In this document: piece by piece, positions 27,901-36,036 of the stretch
How the letters are laid out: every line of letters begins with the position of its first letter
Position numbering within the stretch: position 1 is the first letter of the stretch
Source of the DNA: Clostridiaceae bacterium
GTDB taxonomy: Bacteria; Bacillota; Clostridia; Oscillospirales; Acutalibacteraceae
NCBI GenBank assembly: GCA_016280595.1
Contig: JAEEHB010000029.1
Coordinates: forward strand, 1 to 64,000
Direction of reading: 5' to 3'
Length of the DNA: 64,000 nt
Position numbers and translations under genes: made by a program
Notes under the pieces: model-generated
What the model was told of the DNA's origin: nothing
What the model saw: only the letters and a program-made list of their open reading frames with translations
Database searches by the model: none

Positions 27901-30076
27901 GACAGAAAACGGAATTTCCAAACATACTTGCACGGCTTGCGGCTATTCATATATTGAAAGTGTCACAGGTGAGTCTCTGATTGAAGGCTGGTATTTTGAG
28001 GGAGAAGCGGACGGCTGGACGTTTTATGATGCGAACGAAGACGGATCCTGCTGGGAACTTGTCGATGAAAGCGACAATTCAAAATATACAGCTTATGAAG
28101 GAAGCGGTCTGATCCGGTCATCTTCATTCGACAACGTTTTTGGCCCTTGCACACCCGATAACTGGGCTATTTCTCCCGCCTTCTCACTGAATGGCTGCAT
28201 CGGAGCTACTCTTTCGATTTATGCCGGTGGTGCCGACTCCTCCTGGAGCAATGAAGTATTTGCTCTCTATGCCGGCCCCGCCGACAATATGGTAAAAATA
28301 AGCGATGATATCACCACCGAATACGGCTATATCAATTACCGCGCGGATTTCTCGCGATTTGCGGGTCAGTCCGGCATCTGCGTTGCCATCCGCCATTACA
28401 ACTGCAACAATGAATATCATCTGCTGGTTGACAATGTTGAGATTTACGGTGTGATGACTGCGGACTGCGAGCACGAACTTGTGCTTGTGCCTGCAAACGA
28501 TGAAGCGACATGCACCGAAGGAGCGCACAGCGTTGACTTCTACCGCTGTTCAAAATGCGGCAGAACCTATCTTGACGCACAGGGTGCTCAGCCCGTGCTG
28601 CTCAGCGATATTACCGAAGGCTCCGCTCTCGGCCACGAGTGGGCTGTCTCCGGAGACTGGACCTGGGCTGACGATTACAGCAGCGCGAGCGTCACTCTCG
28701 AGTGCGGCAGATGCGGCGCGGAGCAGACTCTGAGCACAAACAATATCACTATGCTGGGTATTGACGACACCAGAACTTATACTGCCAATCTTGATTATGA
28801 CGGCGAAACATTCAGTGATTCGGTTACCGTTACAAAGCGCACGGTTACATTCATTGACGACGCAGAAAACAACTCCGTATATGATGAATATGACGCCTGG
28901 GGCGATGTCGCAATCAGCGCACCCGCAAGCGACCCCGAAAAAGGCGGATATGTATTCGGAGGCTGGTATGCGCCCGACGCCGAAACCTACGGCTGGTATT
29001 TTGATGACGACGGCGTATACGGTATGGATGTATTAAACTCCGAAACCCAGATAATTGAATTTATTCCCGCATATGAGTTCCTGAACAACTGGACCGAAAG
29101 CGGTGCCGACTCGCTGTTCCGCCTTTGGGATTTTGAAAATGACAAGGTAAGCAGCGACACCGTGCTTTTCGCCAGATGGTATGCCGAGCAGCCGGTTACG
29201 GTAGCCGCTCACAGCCTTACGCTCAACGGAGATATAGGCCTTAACTTCTATGCCGCCATTGAAAACGTACGCACCGACGCTTATGCGGTGTTTACCGTTG
29301 ACGGCAAGGAGGTAACCTGCCCGGTTAACCTTAACGATTATACCGAGGAAAACGGCGTTAAATACTACAAGTTCTCCTGCAACGTAACGCCCTCACAGAT
29401 AGACACGGAAATATACGGTATAATCTATAACGGCGATACCGCAAGTCAGCCCTTCAGTTATTCGGTGCACGACTATTTCGACGATTTGCTCGCCGATGAA
29501 GAGCTGAGCAGTAACGCAGCCCTCGTTGATCTTGCGAAAAGTATTGAAAGATACGGCTACTACGCAAACGAACTCTTCGGCTATGACGACAACTTTGTAC
29601 AGCATTCACTGTTTTCAGACGCGGGTATGAATGATATAACCGCCGAATGGCTCGCGCAGGATCAGCCCGTTTATGACAATACGGAAAACGGAGTTTCCTA
29701 TTACGGCTCGAGCCTTGTGCTCCTCACAAAGACTTCCTTCCGCCACTACTTCACCCTGCCCGAAGGCAAATCGATTGACGACTTCACCTTCAGTCTCAGC
29801 AAGAGCGATGATGAAGAAATCCCGCTTACACCCGTAAAGAAGGGCTCGGGATACTATGTTGAGATTTCCGGTATTCCCGCAGCGGAAATCAGCAAAAAGC
29901 AGCTGGTCCTTGTGAAAGACGCGAACGGCGATGTTGTGAATACCTGGAACGCTTCGGTGCTCAGTTACGCTTATGCGGCTCTCAATGCAAATATCAGCGA
30001 AGCACTCAACAACGCTGTCAAAGCGCTTGTGCTCTACTATGTAGCGTCAAGCAACTACTTCTATTCACAGCCCTGA
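24914..30076 (+). CDS. Giant secreted multidomain protein 2 (Cys-rich repeats, choice-of-anchor-J-like domains, shared C-terminal domain)
   Basis: A TTG at 24914 is the best start: AAGGAG ends ten bases before it, while an in-frame GTG at 24905 lies only one base from it and ATG 24923 is 19 away. About 1720 residues follow. After a signal peptide comes one beta domain, then many Cys-rich units of about 38-40 residues with the pattern P-T-C-x-x-x-G-S-E-x-R-T-C-x-x-C...A-L-G-H. Three beta-sandwich modules (about residues 358-512, 708-865, 1019-1178) read W-D-F-E-x-x-x-x-G-W, S-P-A-F-S-L, L-S-A-F-x-G-Q and I-A-I-R-H, as in cleaved-adhesin/choice-of-anchor-J domains. A Listeria-Bacteroides-type repeat (about 1310-1415) ends in V-L-F-A-R-W. 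The last about 288 residues are the domain shared with its two neighbours. No sortase motif is seen. A surface or matrix adhesin is likely. Confidence 0.85.
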   Translation: MKKMQRKALSVLLALVMILGVTAPAAFAITDANIDVAKTLVLGEPVRIENSANEQGRHFYFKFTPSQTDVYLLYSFDSSKDPDAIVWKDKYSRLSTFSNTGDFRGQLTLEAGKTYYIEVYNFGSLGYGCFSFALIQYHVFSSWEEENTIATCTQPGISTGYCNYCGATVERNTPALGHSVPYSGWTRTQEPTCSEEGIEEGTCSTCQETVTRNVPKTAHTVDLWTTVQSPTCLEPGSEEGECSVCGQTVTRSTEANGHSWGDWATTNEPTCTEDGSERRTCNNCDSEETSVVAALGHNWSEATSNGDGTHTQTCGLCSLTVYDEPCTYSTVKEGGFIKYTCDICGYSYTESSATTNSVALWDFEQNTDGWAFTDADGDNSTWQHRANSTSYSHNSNSCLYSRYCMNTTVDNRAVSPAFSLAGLSNASLSLWARSQNTSTSEPFMLYAGTTNNFSEMTALTQEPIVTDTTYTEYTADLSAFAGQPEVYIAIRHCGVQDGWYLYVDDVAITYDIPAECDNHVLSFVPAVEQTCTSDGNAAYYVCSTCHRAYYDEEGTQPALPGDILFPAPGHNWSEWATTDEPTCLQAGSESRTCSRCQESETRTVAALGHAWSSWATEDAPTCTQAGSEKRTCNNCGGEETRVVAALGHDFSGETVSGNDGTHTTVCGRCNESITEPCAYSRKVENGVARCTCTLCGYTYTEVTEEPGIIAFWDFEENAEGWNAIDLDGDGKSWTRYFNSSSNQYAHEGHGYFSSSFCFNTNVDDWAVSPAFSLTGMTNASLSFWATASSSYNAEPFIIYAGTTGVPNEMTALTDVIEPTTTYNEYTADLSAFVGQPEVYIAIRHCEVQYGWALYVDDVKISSESPAACDSHVLTLVPASEAACLTDALQEHYVCDTCGRLFLDAEGSQPVLYSDLITSAALGHAWGSWETANAASCTEEGSEIRACTRCQAAETRVTPALGHDFSGEAVSGNDGTHTKTCIRCSQELTELCIYEERTENGISKHTCTACGYSYIESVTGESLIEGWYFEGEADGWTFYDANEDGSCWELVDESDNSKYTAYEGSGLIRSSSFDNVFGPCTPDNWAISPAFSLNGCIGATLSIYAGGADSSWSNEVFALYAGPADNMVKISDDITTEYGYINYRADFSRFAGQSGICVAIRHYNCNNEYHLLVDNVEIYGVMTADCEHELVLVPANDEATCTEGAHSVDFYRCSKCGRTYLDAQGAQPVLLSDITEGSALGHEWAVSGDWTWADDYSSASVTLECGRCGAEQTLSTNNITMLGIDDTRTYTANLDYDGETFSDSVTVTKRTVTFIDDAENNSVYDEYDAWGDVAISAPASDPEKGGYVFGGWYAPDAETYGWYFDDDGVYGMDVLNSETQIIEFIPAYEFLNNWTESGADSLFRLWDFENDKVSSDTVLFARWYAEQPVTVAAHSLTLNGDIGLNFYAAIENVRTDAYAVFTVDGKEVTCPVNLNDYTEENGVKYYKFSCNVTPSQIDTEIYGIIYNGDTASQPFSYSVHDYFDDLLADEELSSNAALVDLAKSIERYGYYANELFGYDDNFVQHSLFSDAGMNDITAEWLAQDQPVYDNTENGVSYYGSSLVLLTKTSFRHYFTLPEGKSIDDFTFSLSKSDDEEIPLTPVKKGSGYYVEISGIPAAEISKKQLVLVKDANGDVVNTWNASVLSYAYAALNANISEALNNAVKALVLYYVASSNYFYSQP

Positions 30077-30109
30077 TTAAAACTCAATAACACACTTTAG
30101 TTAACAAAT

Positions 30110-30140
30110 CCCCGATGCACAATGCATCGGGGGTTTTCTT
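30110..30140 (+). terminator. Intrinsic terminator of giant protein 2
   Basis: CCCCGATGCA (30110-30119) pairs perfectly with TGCATCGGGG (30123-30132), followed by GTTTTCTTT. Confidence 0.9.
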
Positions 30141-30166
30141 TATATAATGATGCTTATTTTAATGTA

Positions 30167-30195
30167 TTGATTTTTGAAAAAACAGATAGTATAAT
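30167..30195 (+). promoter_or_regulatory. Promoter of giant secreted protein 3
   Basis: TTGATT (30167-30172), 17 bases, perfect TATAAT (30190-30195). A leader of over 100 bases follows before the start codon, with no structure I can name. Confidence 0.75.
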
Positions 30196-30309
30196 AATAT
30201 GTGTATTTTGAACAAATACTGTTCACTTTTTACTATGTTTTTAGAAATAATAACAGATACCCGTTATCTGTTCAGGAACGGTTTTTAATCTCAACGGAGG
30301 TGTATCTTT

Positions 30310-33300
30310 GTGAAAAGGATGAGAAAAACTCTTGCCGTAATCATCTCTCTGGCGATGATTGTGGGCCTGTTCGGTATTGTGCAGGTGTCGGCGACCACCG
30401 AGACCGTAAGCAGCATTGAGCGGCTCATACAGATCAGGGATGATATCAACAGCGGCGCGCGCACGGACATTGACGAAATCATCATCACCGGCGATCTTGA
30501 CTTCGAATCCTACGCCGCAACCCACTACGGTGCGGACCCGAATGTTCTGTATGTTGACGGCAACTATGTGTATAACTGGGAGCCGATATGGCAGTGGAGC
30601 GGGCGCCTTCACAGCCAGTCGGGCAGCGTCACAATACGCAACCTTTACATTGACCCGATGGCGGCTGTTACCGATGACGGCACCGGCAATTTCACGCTTA
30701 ACTGGAGCCAATACGAGCTCAACAACATCGGCTTCATTTCGGTGCTTGGAGGCAACAGTGAAATTTACGGCATAAACCTTCAGGTGAAGCACATTGAGGG
30801 CCACCATAATGTTGCGGCCTATGTCGGCCGGTTTGAAGACGGCTATATACACGACTGCGAGCTCAGCTCAACCGGAAGTCTGCTCAACTACGGCAAATGC
30901 GGCCTTATTATAGGACTTGCGGGCGTAGGCGGCTTTGCGGGCGCGGCCATGGATATGGGCGCCGGCCAGACTTATACCGACACCGATGAACTCGGCCTTA
31001 CCACAGGCTCGGGCGTTGCAAAAACCGTGATTGAAAGATGCACGGTTGACCAGACCGTTCAGATAAGGGCTGTCACTCTTGACTACCTCGCCCTGCCGGA
31101 GTATTATTCAACCTTTATGAACCCGAATCAGAGCCATGGTTACATCGACGGAAACGGCAATGTGGTTTACCCCGGCTACACCGGATATACGGATATTGTG
31201 AGCGGCCTTGTCGACGTTACCGAAGAAGCGCTGGATGCATCAAACAGGATCTTCTCGCTGAATATTTTCCCCGGCAGTCCGTTCTCATACAAAGAATATG
31301 TGTACGTAAACGGAGTTTTGCAATACGACAACAGCGGCAGTATCCTTGAACAGCATTATCAGGATGTAGGCGGCTGCTTTGCAGGCGGCATCTGCGGTAT
31401 AGCGACGGATAACGGTGTTCGTATTCACGACTGCGAAAACAACGGCTATGTAAGAGCCATGATTATGGGCGCGGGCGGCATTGCAGGCATAACCGTGCAC
31501 AGCGCCATGATAACGGATTGCAGAAACACCGATAAGGCTTATGTAGCGGGCGGAACTTTCTGCAATTCAAGATACCTTCAGACCATACTCGATGGCAAAA
31601 TGGATAATGAAATCATAAATCAGCTTTATGAAATCAACGGCAACCACGGCGACGACCATCTGGGCTATGACTTTAACCATGACGGCGCCTTTAATGACGC
31701 AGACCTTGATTACTGCTGCAGCGACGATGTCGGCGGAATTGTGGGACTCGGACTTGCCGGCACAATAATCGAGCGATGCAGTAACGAGGGCTATGTTGAA
31801 ACCGAAGGCCGTGCGGGAGGCATCGCCGGACGCCTTGACGGCCCGTACAGATACGAATATCCGGGTGTTTCGCCCTGCTGGTACAGCAGAGTAACCAACT
31901 GCTTTAACACCGGCCATGTTTACTCCGATACGGAGACAGGCGGTATAGTCGGTCTTTCAAGCATGTATTACGAAGAAACCGCTCACTACACCGATACAGT
32001 AAATATTATCTGCCCCTACTGCGGTAACGGATCGGGCACAGAAACCGTGCACGGCTTCTGCGACAATACGATTGAAAACTGCTACAACATCGGTGAAGTG
32101 GAAAACTGCAACGCAGGCGGACCTCCGCATAATCTTACCGGTCACCTGTCATACGGCGGTATTGCCGGCACCAATCACGGCGTTATTTCAAACTGCTACA
32201 GCTGGGCGGATTATCTTATTGAAAGCCGCATTCCCACCTACGCTTCAATCTGCGGCGATAACTTCGGCCTGATTGATCACTGCTTCGGCGGCACTCCCGT
32301 TGCGCACTACTCCGGCTCAATCCCCAACAACGGAAATCCTCAGGGACTGACTCCGGGCATCTGCACAAACTACAGGCAGTTCAGTTTTGCCACGGGTGTT
32401 CCCGCGACGATACAGCCCGGCAATATCAGCGGCAGCACCGATATGAAAACGGAGCTCAACGCTTTTGTAACAAGCCACCATTACGGGCGCTATCAATACG
32501 CCTTTATGGAGTTTGCTTACGCAGATTATCCGTATCTTCTCTGGGTTGACGATGTGCAAAACGGCTATATACCTTTCGGCAAATCATATCCCGACACAAC
32601 CTCTTCAACCGCAGATTATACCAGATACAATGTATCCATTCCGAGGACATATGCTCCTGTCGGTTATTCGCTTACTCTTGACGGCGATATCGGTATGAAC
32701 TGCTATATCGCGATTGACGAGCCGCTGGATGACTGCCGCGCCGTATTCAGCGTAAAAACCCGGACCGGAACAACGGAATTCGTTTCATATCTTGACCCGG
32801 CAAAATTCGACTATGCGGACGGCACGCTCTGTTACAAATTCACCTGCCCCGTAGCCGCCGCGCAGATAGACTGCGAAATCAAAGGCTATGTGATTAACGG
32901 CGAAACGGTCGGCGATATATTCACCTGCTCGGTCAATGAATACATTGACCTTGCAAACAACAGCCCGGAGTATCAGAACAATCAGGATCTTATGAACCTT
33001 ATGGGCTCGCTCGCCGATTACGGATACTATGCAAATGCAATGTTCAGGGCAAGCGACGACTTTGAGGCGCCGGCTGCTGTGGGTAATTATTACGACGACC
33101 CGTTCAGAGTCACTTCCGCAGACCTTGCTGCCTACGGCAACAATGAAATAACCGACGGTGAAAACGGCGTCGACTTTTACGGCTCGAGCCTTGTGCTTCT
33201 TTCCAAAACATCGCTGAGATATTACTTCACAGTACCAAAAGGCAGATCGATTGACGAATTCGCTTTCAGATACTATGCCGAAGGTTCGGAAGAAAAAATC

Positions 33301-33564
33301 ACAGTCGATCCCGTACAGAAGGGAAGCCTCTGGTATGTTGAAATAGCGGGAATCGAATCGGATAACCTTGACAAGACATACTTCGTGGAGGTTACCGACG
33401 CCGACGGAAACGATGTATGCAACCGCTGGGGTTACTCCGCTCTCGCCTATGCCTATACGGCACTGTATCTTTACGAAACAGAGCAGTATAATGTGAGACT
33501 TGCGTTAATATGCAAAGCACTTTATCTGTATAATGTTTATGCGGACGCATACTTCAGCAACTGA
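30310..33564 (+). CDS. Giant secreted protein 3 (GLUG-like repeats, shared C-terminal domain)
   Basis: The start is GTG 30310, nine bases after a GGAGG. The product is about 1084 residues with a signal peptide (about 5-27). Residues about 35-720 contain repeated G-G-I-x-G segments followed by I-x-x-C-x-N-x-G-x-V, e.g. GGIVGLGLAGTIIERCSNEG and GGIAGRLDGP, as in GLUG repeats and beta-helix adhesins. One loop DFNHDGAFNDADLD (about 455-468) has the D-x-N-x-D-G-x(5)-D spacing of a calcium-binding dockerin-type EF loop, but only once and in mid-protein. The last about 300 residues are the domain shared with the giant proteins at 18621 and 24914, beginning at SLTLDGDIGMNCY. It is monocistronic. Confidence 0.85.
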   Translation: MKRMRKTLAVIISLAMIVGLFGIVQVSATTETVSSIERLIQIRDDINSGARTDIDEIIITGDLDFESYAATHYGADPNVLYVDGNYVYNWEPIWQWSGRLHSQSGSVTIRNLYIDPMAAVTDDGTGNFTLNWSQYELNNIGFISVLGGNSEIYGINLQVKHIEGHHNVAAYVGRFEDGYIHDCELSSTGSLLNYGKCGLIIGLAGVGGFAGAAMDMGAGQTYTDTDELGLTTGSGVAKTVIERCTVDQTVQIRAVTLDYLALPEYYSTFMNPNQSHGYIDGNGNVVYPGYTGYTDIVSGLVDVTEEALDASNRIFSLNIFPGSPFSYKEYVYVNGVLQYDNSGSILEQHYQDVGGCFAGGICGIATDNGVRIHDCENNGYVRAMIMGAGGIAGITVHSAMITDCRNTDKAYVAGGTFCNSRYLQTILDGKMDNEIINQLYEINGNHGDDHLGYDFNHDGAFNDADLDYCCSDDVGGIVGLGLAGTIIERCSNEGYVETEGRAGGIAGRLDGPYRYEYPGVSPCWYSRVTNCFNTGHVYSDTETGGIVGLSSMYYEETAHYTDTVNIICPYCGNGSGTETVHGFCDNTIENCYNIGEVENCNAGGPPHNLTGHLSYGGIAGTNHGVISNCYSWADYLIESRIPTYASICGDNFGLIDHCFGGTPVAHYSGSIPNNGNPQGLTPGICTNYRQFSFATGVPATIQPGNISGSTDMKTELNAFVTSHHYGRYQYAFMEFAYADYPYLLWVDDVQNGYIPFGKSYPDTTSSTADYTRYNVSIPRTYAPVGYSLTLDGDIGMNCYIAIDEPLDDCRAVFSVKTRTGTTEFVSYLDPAKFDYADGTLCYKFTCPVAAAQIDCEIKGYVINGETVGDIFTCSVNEYIDLANNSPEYQNNQDLMNLMGSLADYGYYANAMFRASDDFEAPAAVGNYYDDPFRVTSADLAAYGNNEITDGENGVDFYGSSLVLLSKTSLRYYFTVPKGRSIDEFAFRYYAEGSEEKITVDPVQKGSLWYVEIAGIESDNLDKTYFVEVTDADGNDVCNRWGYSALAYAYTALYLYETEQYNVRLALICKALYLYNVYADAYFSN

Positions 33565-33582
33565 TAACAATTAATCACGTAT

Positions 33583-33620
33583 GCCGTGTGAGCGCGAAAG
33601 CGTTCACACGGCTTTGCTTA
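33583..33620 (+). terminator. Intrinsic terminator of giant protein 3
   Basis: GCCGTGTGAGCGC (33583-33595), GAAA loop, GCGTTCACACGGC (33600-33612), then TTTGCTTATTT. Confidence 0.9.
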
Positions 33621-33696
33621 TTTCACTTTTTACGTTGCAACTTGCCCCTGCGCGTGATATCATTAATTGAAAATAAAAATGAACGGCGGAATGATT

Positions 33697-35910
33697 ATGC
33701 TGAAAATTCTCAGAATACTCGTATCTCTTTTTGTAAGCGCCGAAATGATGTTTACGGGCATCGGCGGTGTTTTTTCGCGCCCCGAAGCGCCCGCGAAAGA
33801 GACAGGAAGTTACACGCAGTATGTTAACCCGTTTATCGGCACGGGCGGCATACCCTGGGCGTGCGCTATGCTCAGCCCTGCAGCCTGCTATCCTTTCGGC
33901 TGTGTGAGAGTCGGGCCCGACACCTGCGCCGTCGGTGGCACCGCGGCGGTGAAGACAAACACCTCCGGCTACTATTATGAGCACGGACATATGCTCGGCT
34001 TCAGCCACGGCAGGCTTTCGGGCACGGGCGCAAGGGACTACGGCATGTTCAGGATAACTCCCTGTGTAAACGGCAAAAAGCCTTCCGCCCTCCCCTTCTC
34101 ACATAAAGACGAAACGGCGTATCCGGGTTACTACTCGGTTTACCTGCCCGCCTGCGGTGCTCTTTGCGAAATGACAGCGGCATCCCACAGCGCAGTTTAC
34201 AGATTCACCTTTACCTCCGCAAGCCCTTCGGTATATATTGACGCCTCCTCCTGCATAAGCTCGGGCAGGACGGAAAACGCATCCGTCACACCCGGTGAAG
34301 ACGGAAAATCACTGACCGCCGAAACAACTCTCTTCGGCACATTCACCGGCAGATATCAGGGGCTCCCTGTATATCTTTACGCCGAATTCGACACTCCCGT
34401 GAGTGAAACGTTACCTGAAGAAAGCGGCGTGACAGTTACCTTTGCCGGTAATGAAGTAAACTTCAGGACGGGCATAAGTTTCATAAGCACCGAAAACGCG
34501 AAACTGAATCTTGAAAGCGAATCAGGCGGAAAAGATTTTGACGCCGTGAGAGAAAGCGCCGTAAACGAGTGGGAAAAACGGCTCGGCACCATAGCGATAG
34601 AGGCGGACGAAGAAACGAAAGAAATCTTTTATACAGCCCTTTACCGCTCCATGATTATGCCGACCGATTTCACCGACGCAAACGGCGAATACCTCGGCTT
34701 TGACAAGCAGGTGCACACGGCGGACGGCTACACCTACAGAACGGATATGTCGCTCTGGGACACCTGCCGCACCGCTCACTCGCTCTACACCCTTATCGCG
34801 CCCGACATTCAGCAGGACAGCATCGAGAGTCTTCTCGATATGGCGGATAAAGGCGGAGTGCTCCCCCGCTGGCCTATGGGCGCGGGCTACTCGGGCTCGA
34901 TGTTCGGCAACCCCGCTAATATTGTGCTCACCGAAAGTTATTTCAAGGGCTTTGACTTTGACGCGGAAAAAGCCTGCGACTATATGGTGAAATGCGCAAA
35001 CGGGGAAATCGGAGACGGCGACCTTAAAAAGGATATGCAGACATATAATCAATACGGCTACCTCCCCGACGATATGACGGACAGATACTCCGTTTCAAAA
35101 ACTCTCGAATACAGCTGGGAAAACGACGCGGTCTCGCGCCTGTGCTCCGCACTCGGAAGGGATGAGGACACGGATATTCTCGCACGGCGCGCAGGATACT
35201 ATAAGAATATATGGGATAATGACAGCAAATACTTTATGCCGAGAAACGCGGACGGGACATTTGAAAAAGTGACAACCCGCATCACCTCGTTTTTTGACGA
35301 CATCTTCGGCACGCACTTCTTCAAGGCCTTCTGCGAGGGCGGAGCAAATCACTGGCGCTGGAGCGTACAGCAGAATGTGAAAGGTCTTATTGAACTTTTC
35401 GGCTCGAAGGAATATTTTGTTTCGGAACTTGAAAAGTTTATGAAAGACGCGTCTCTGAGCCGCGCGGCTCTCGACCCGGGCGCGGGCTACTGGATAGGCA
35501 ATCAGCACGATATCCATACGCCCTGGCTTTTCACCGATGCGGGCAGGCCCGACCTTACGCAGAAATGGGTCAGGTGGACTCTCGCAAACAGATTCAGCAC
35601 AGATATTGACGGGCTCGACGGCAACGACGACGGCGGCACGCTGAGCAGTTGGTATGTGCTCGCGGCAATCGGTATTTACCCCGTGGCGGGCACGGACAGA
35701 TACTATGTCGGCTCCCCCTGTGTTGACAGCGCGGTTATAACTCTCCCGGGCGGAAACACTCTTAAGATAACGGCAAATAACAACAGCGGCAAAAATGTTT
35801 ATGTTTCCCGCGTCACGCTCAATTCTGAGGAAATCGCCGGCGGATTCATCACTCACGAGGCTCTCACAGGCGGCGGAGACCTTGTGTTTGAGATGTCCTC
35901 AAAGCCTTGA
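33697..35910 (+). CDS. GH92 family alpha-mannosidase-like glycoside hydrolase, exported
   Basis: The protein matches GH92 along its length: YVNPFIGTGG (about 36-45), PFGCVRVGPD (about 67-76), LGFSHGRLSGTG (about 103-114), and near the end GNDDGGTLSSWYVLAAIGIYP, which holds the conserved Asp pair used with Ca2+ as catalytic base region. The site for the acid reads FCEGGANHWRWSV; the Glu is kept, but the sequence differs from the usual EGNAWQYSW. GH92 enzymes are exo-acting, Ca2+-dependent alpha-mannosidases on N-glycans or mannan. I choose ATG 33697 (737 residues), six bases after GGCGGA; upstream in-frame starts lack a site. An N-terminal hydrophobic segment (about 3-25) indicates export. Confidence 0.9.
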   Translation: MLKILRILVSLFVSAEMMFTGIGGVFSRPEAPAKETGSYTQYVNPFIGTGGIPWACAMLSPAACYPFGCVRVGPDTCAVGGTAAVKTNTSGYYYEHGHMLGFSHGRLSGTGARDYGMFRITPCVNGKKPSALPFSHKDETAYPGYYSVYLPACGALCEMTAASHSAVYRFTFTSASPSVYIDASSCISSGRTENASVTPGEDGKSLTAETTLFGTFTGRYQGLPVYLYAEFDTPVSETLPEESGVTVTFAGNEVNFRTGISFISTENAKLNLESESGGKDFDAVRESAVNEWEKRLGTIAIEADEETKEIFYTALYRSMIMPTDFTDANGEYLGFDKQVHTADGYTYRTDMSLWDTCRTAHSLYTLIAPDIQQDSIESLLDMADKGGVLPRWPMGAGYSGSMFGNPANIVLTESYFKGFDFDAEKACDYMVKCANGEIGDGDLKKDMQTYNQYGYLPDDMTDRYSVSKTLEYSWENDAVSRLCSALGRDEDTDILARRAGYYKNIWDNDSKYFMPRNADGTFEKVTTRITSFFDDIFGTHFFKAFCEGGANHWRWSVQQNVKGLIELFGSKEYFVSELEKFMKDASLSRAALDPGAGYWIGNQHDIHTPWLFTDAGRPDLTQKWVRWTLANRFSTDIDGLDGNDDGGTLSSWYVLAAIGIYPVAGTDRYYVGSPCVDSAVITLPGGNTLKITANNNSGKNVYVSRVTLNSEEIAGGFITHEALTGGGDLVFEMSSKP

Positions 35911-35926
35911 TATATAATAAAATAAC

Positions 35927-35961
35927 GGGCAGATCGTTTTTCGGTCTGCCCTGATTTTTTT
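35927..35961 (+). terminator. Intrinsic terminator of the GH92 gene
   Basis: GGGCAGA (35927-35933) pairs with TCTGCCC (35945-35951), then a run of seven T within 35954-35961. Confidence 0.9.
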
Positions 35962-35972
35962 GCCAAAAAGCA

Positions 35973-36001
35973 TTGACAAACGCGGAACAACTGTGTATAG
36001 T
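35973..36001 (+). promoter_or_regulatory. Promoter of the GntR-ABC-CPBP operon
   Basis: Perfect TTGACA (35973-35978), 17 bases, TATAGT (35996-36001). Its -10 overlaps a perfect palindrome. Confidence 0.9.
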
Positions 36002-36014
36002 GTATATATACACT
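35999..36014 (+). promoter_or_regulatory. Perfect 16-bp palindrome, probable GntR operator
   Basis: AGTGTATATATACACT covers the end of the -10 box and the expected transcription start. Position and symmetry fit an operator for the YtrA-type GntR repressor encoded just downstream, i.e. autorepression. Confidence 0.75.
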
Positions 36015-36036
36015 GATGCGCACAGTGAGGTACGAT

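Noticed and set aside
31650..31720. Type I dockerin (cellulosome component)
   Set aside because: Only one calcium-loop-like motif exists and it lies in mid-protein; dockerins have two loops at a terminus.
18621..33564. Sortase-anchored cell-wall proteins
   Set aside because: The C-termini lack LPxTG-type motifs, hydrophobic helix and basic tail; they end in a shared soluble-looking domain.
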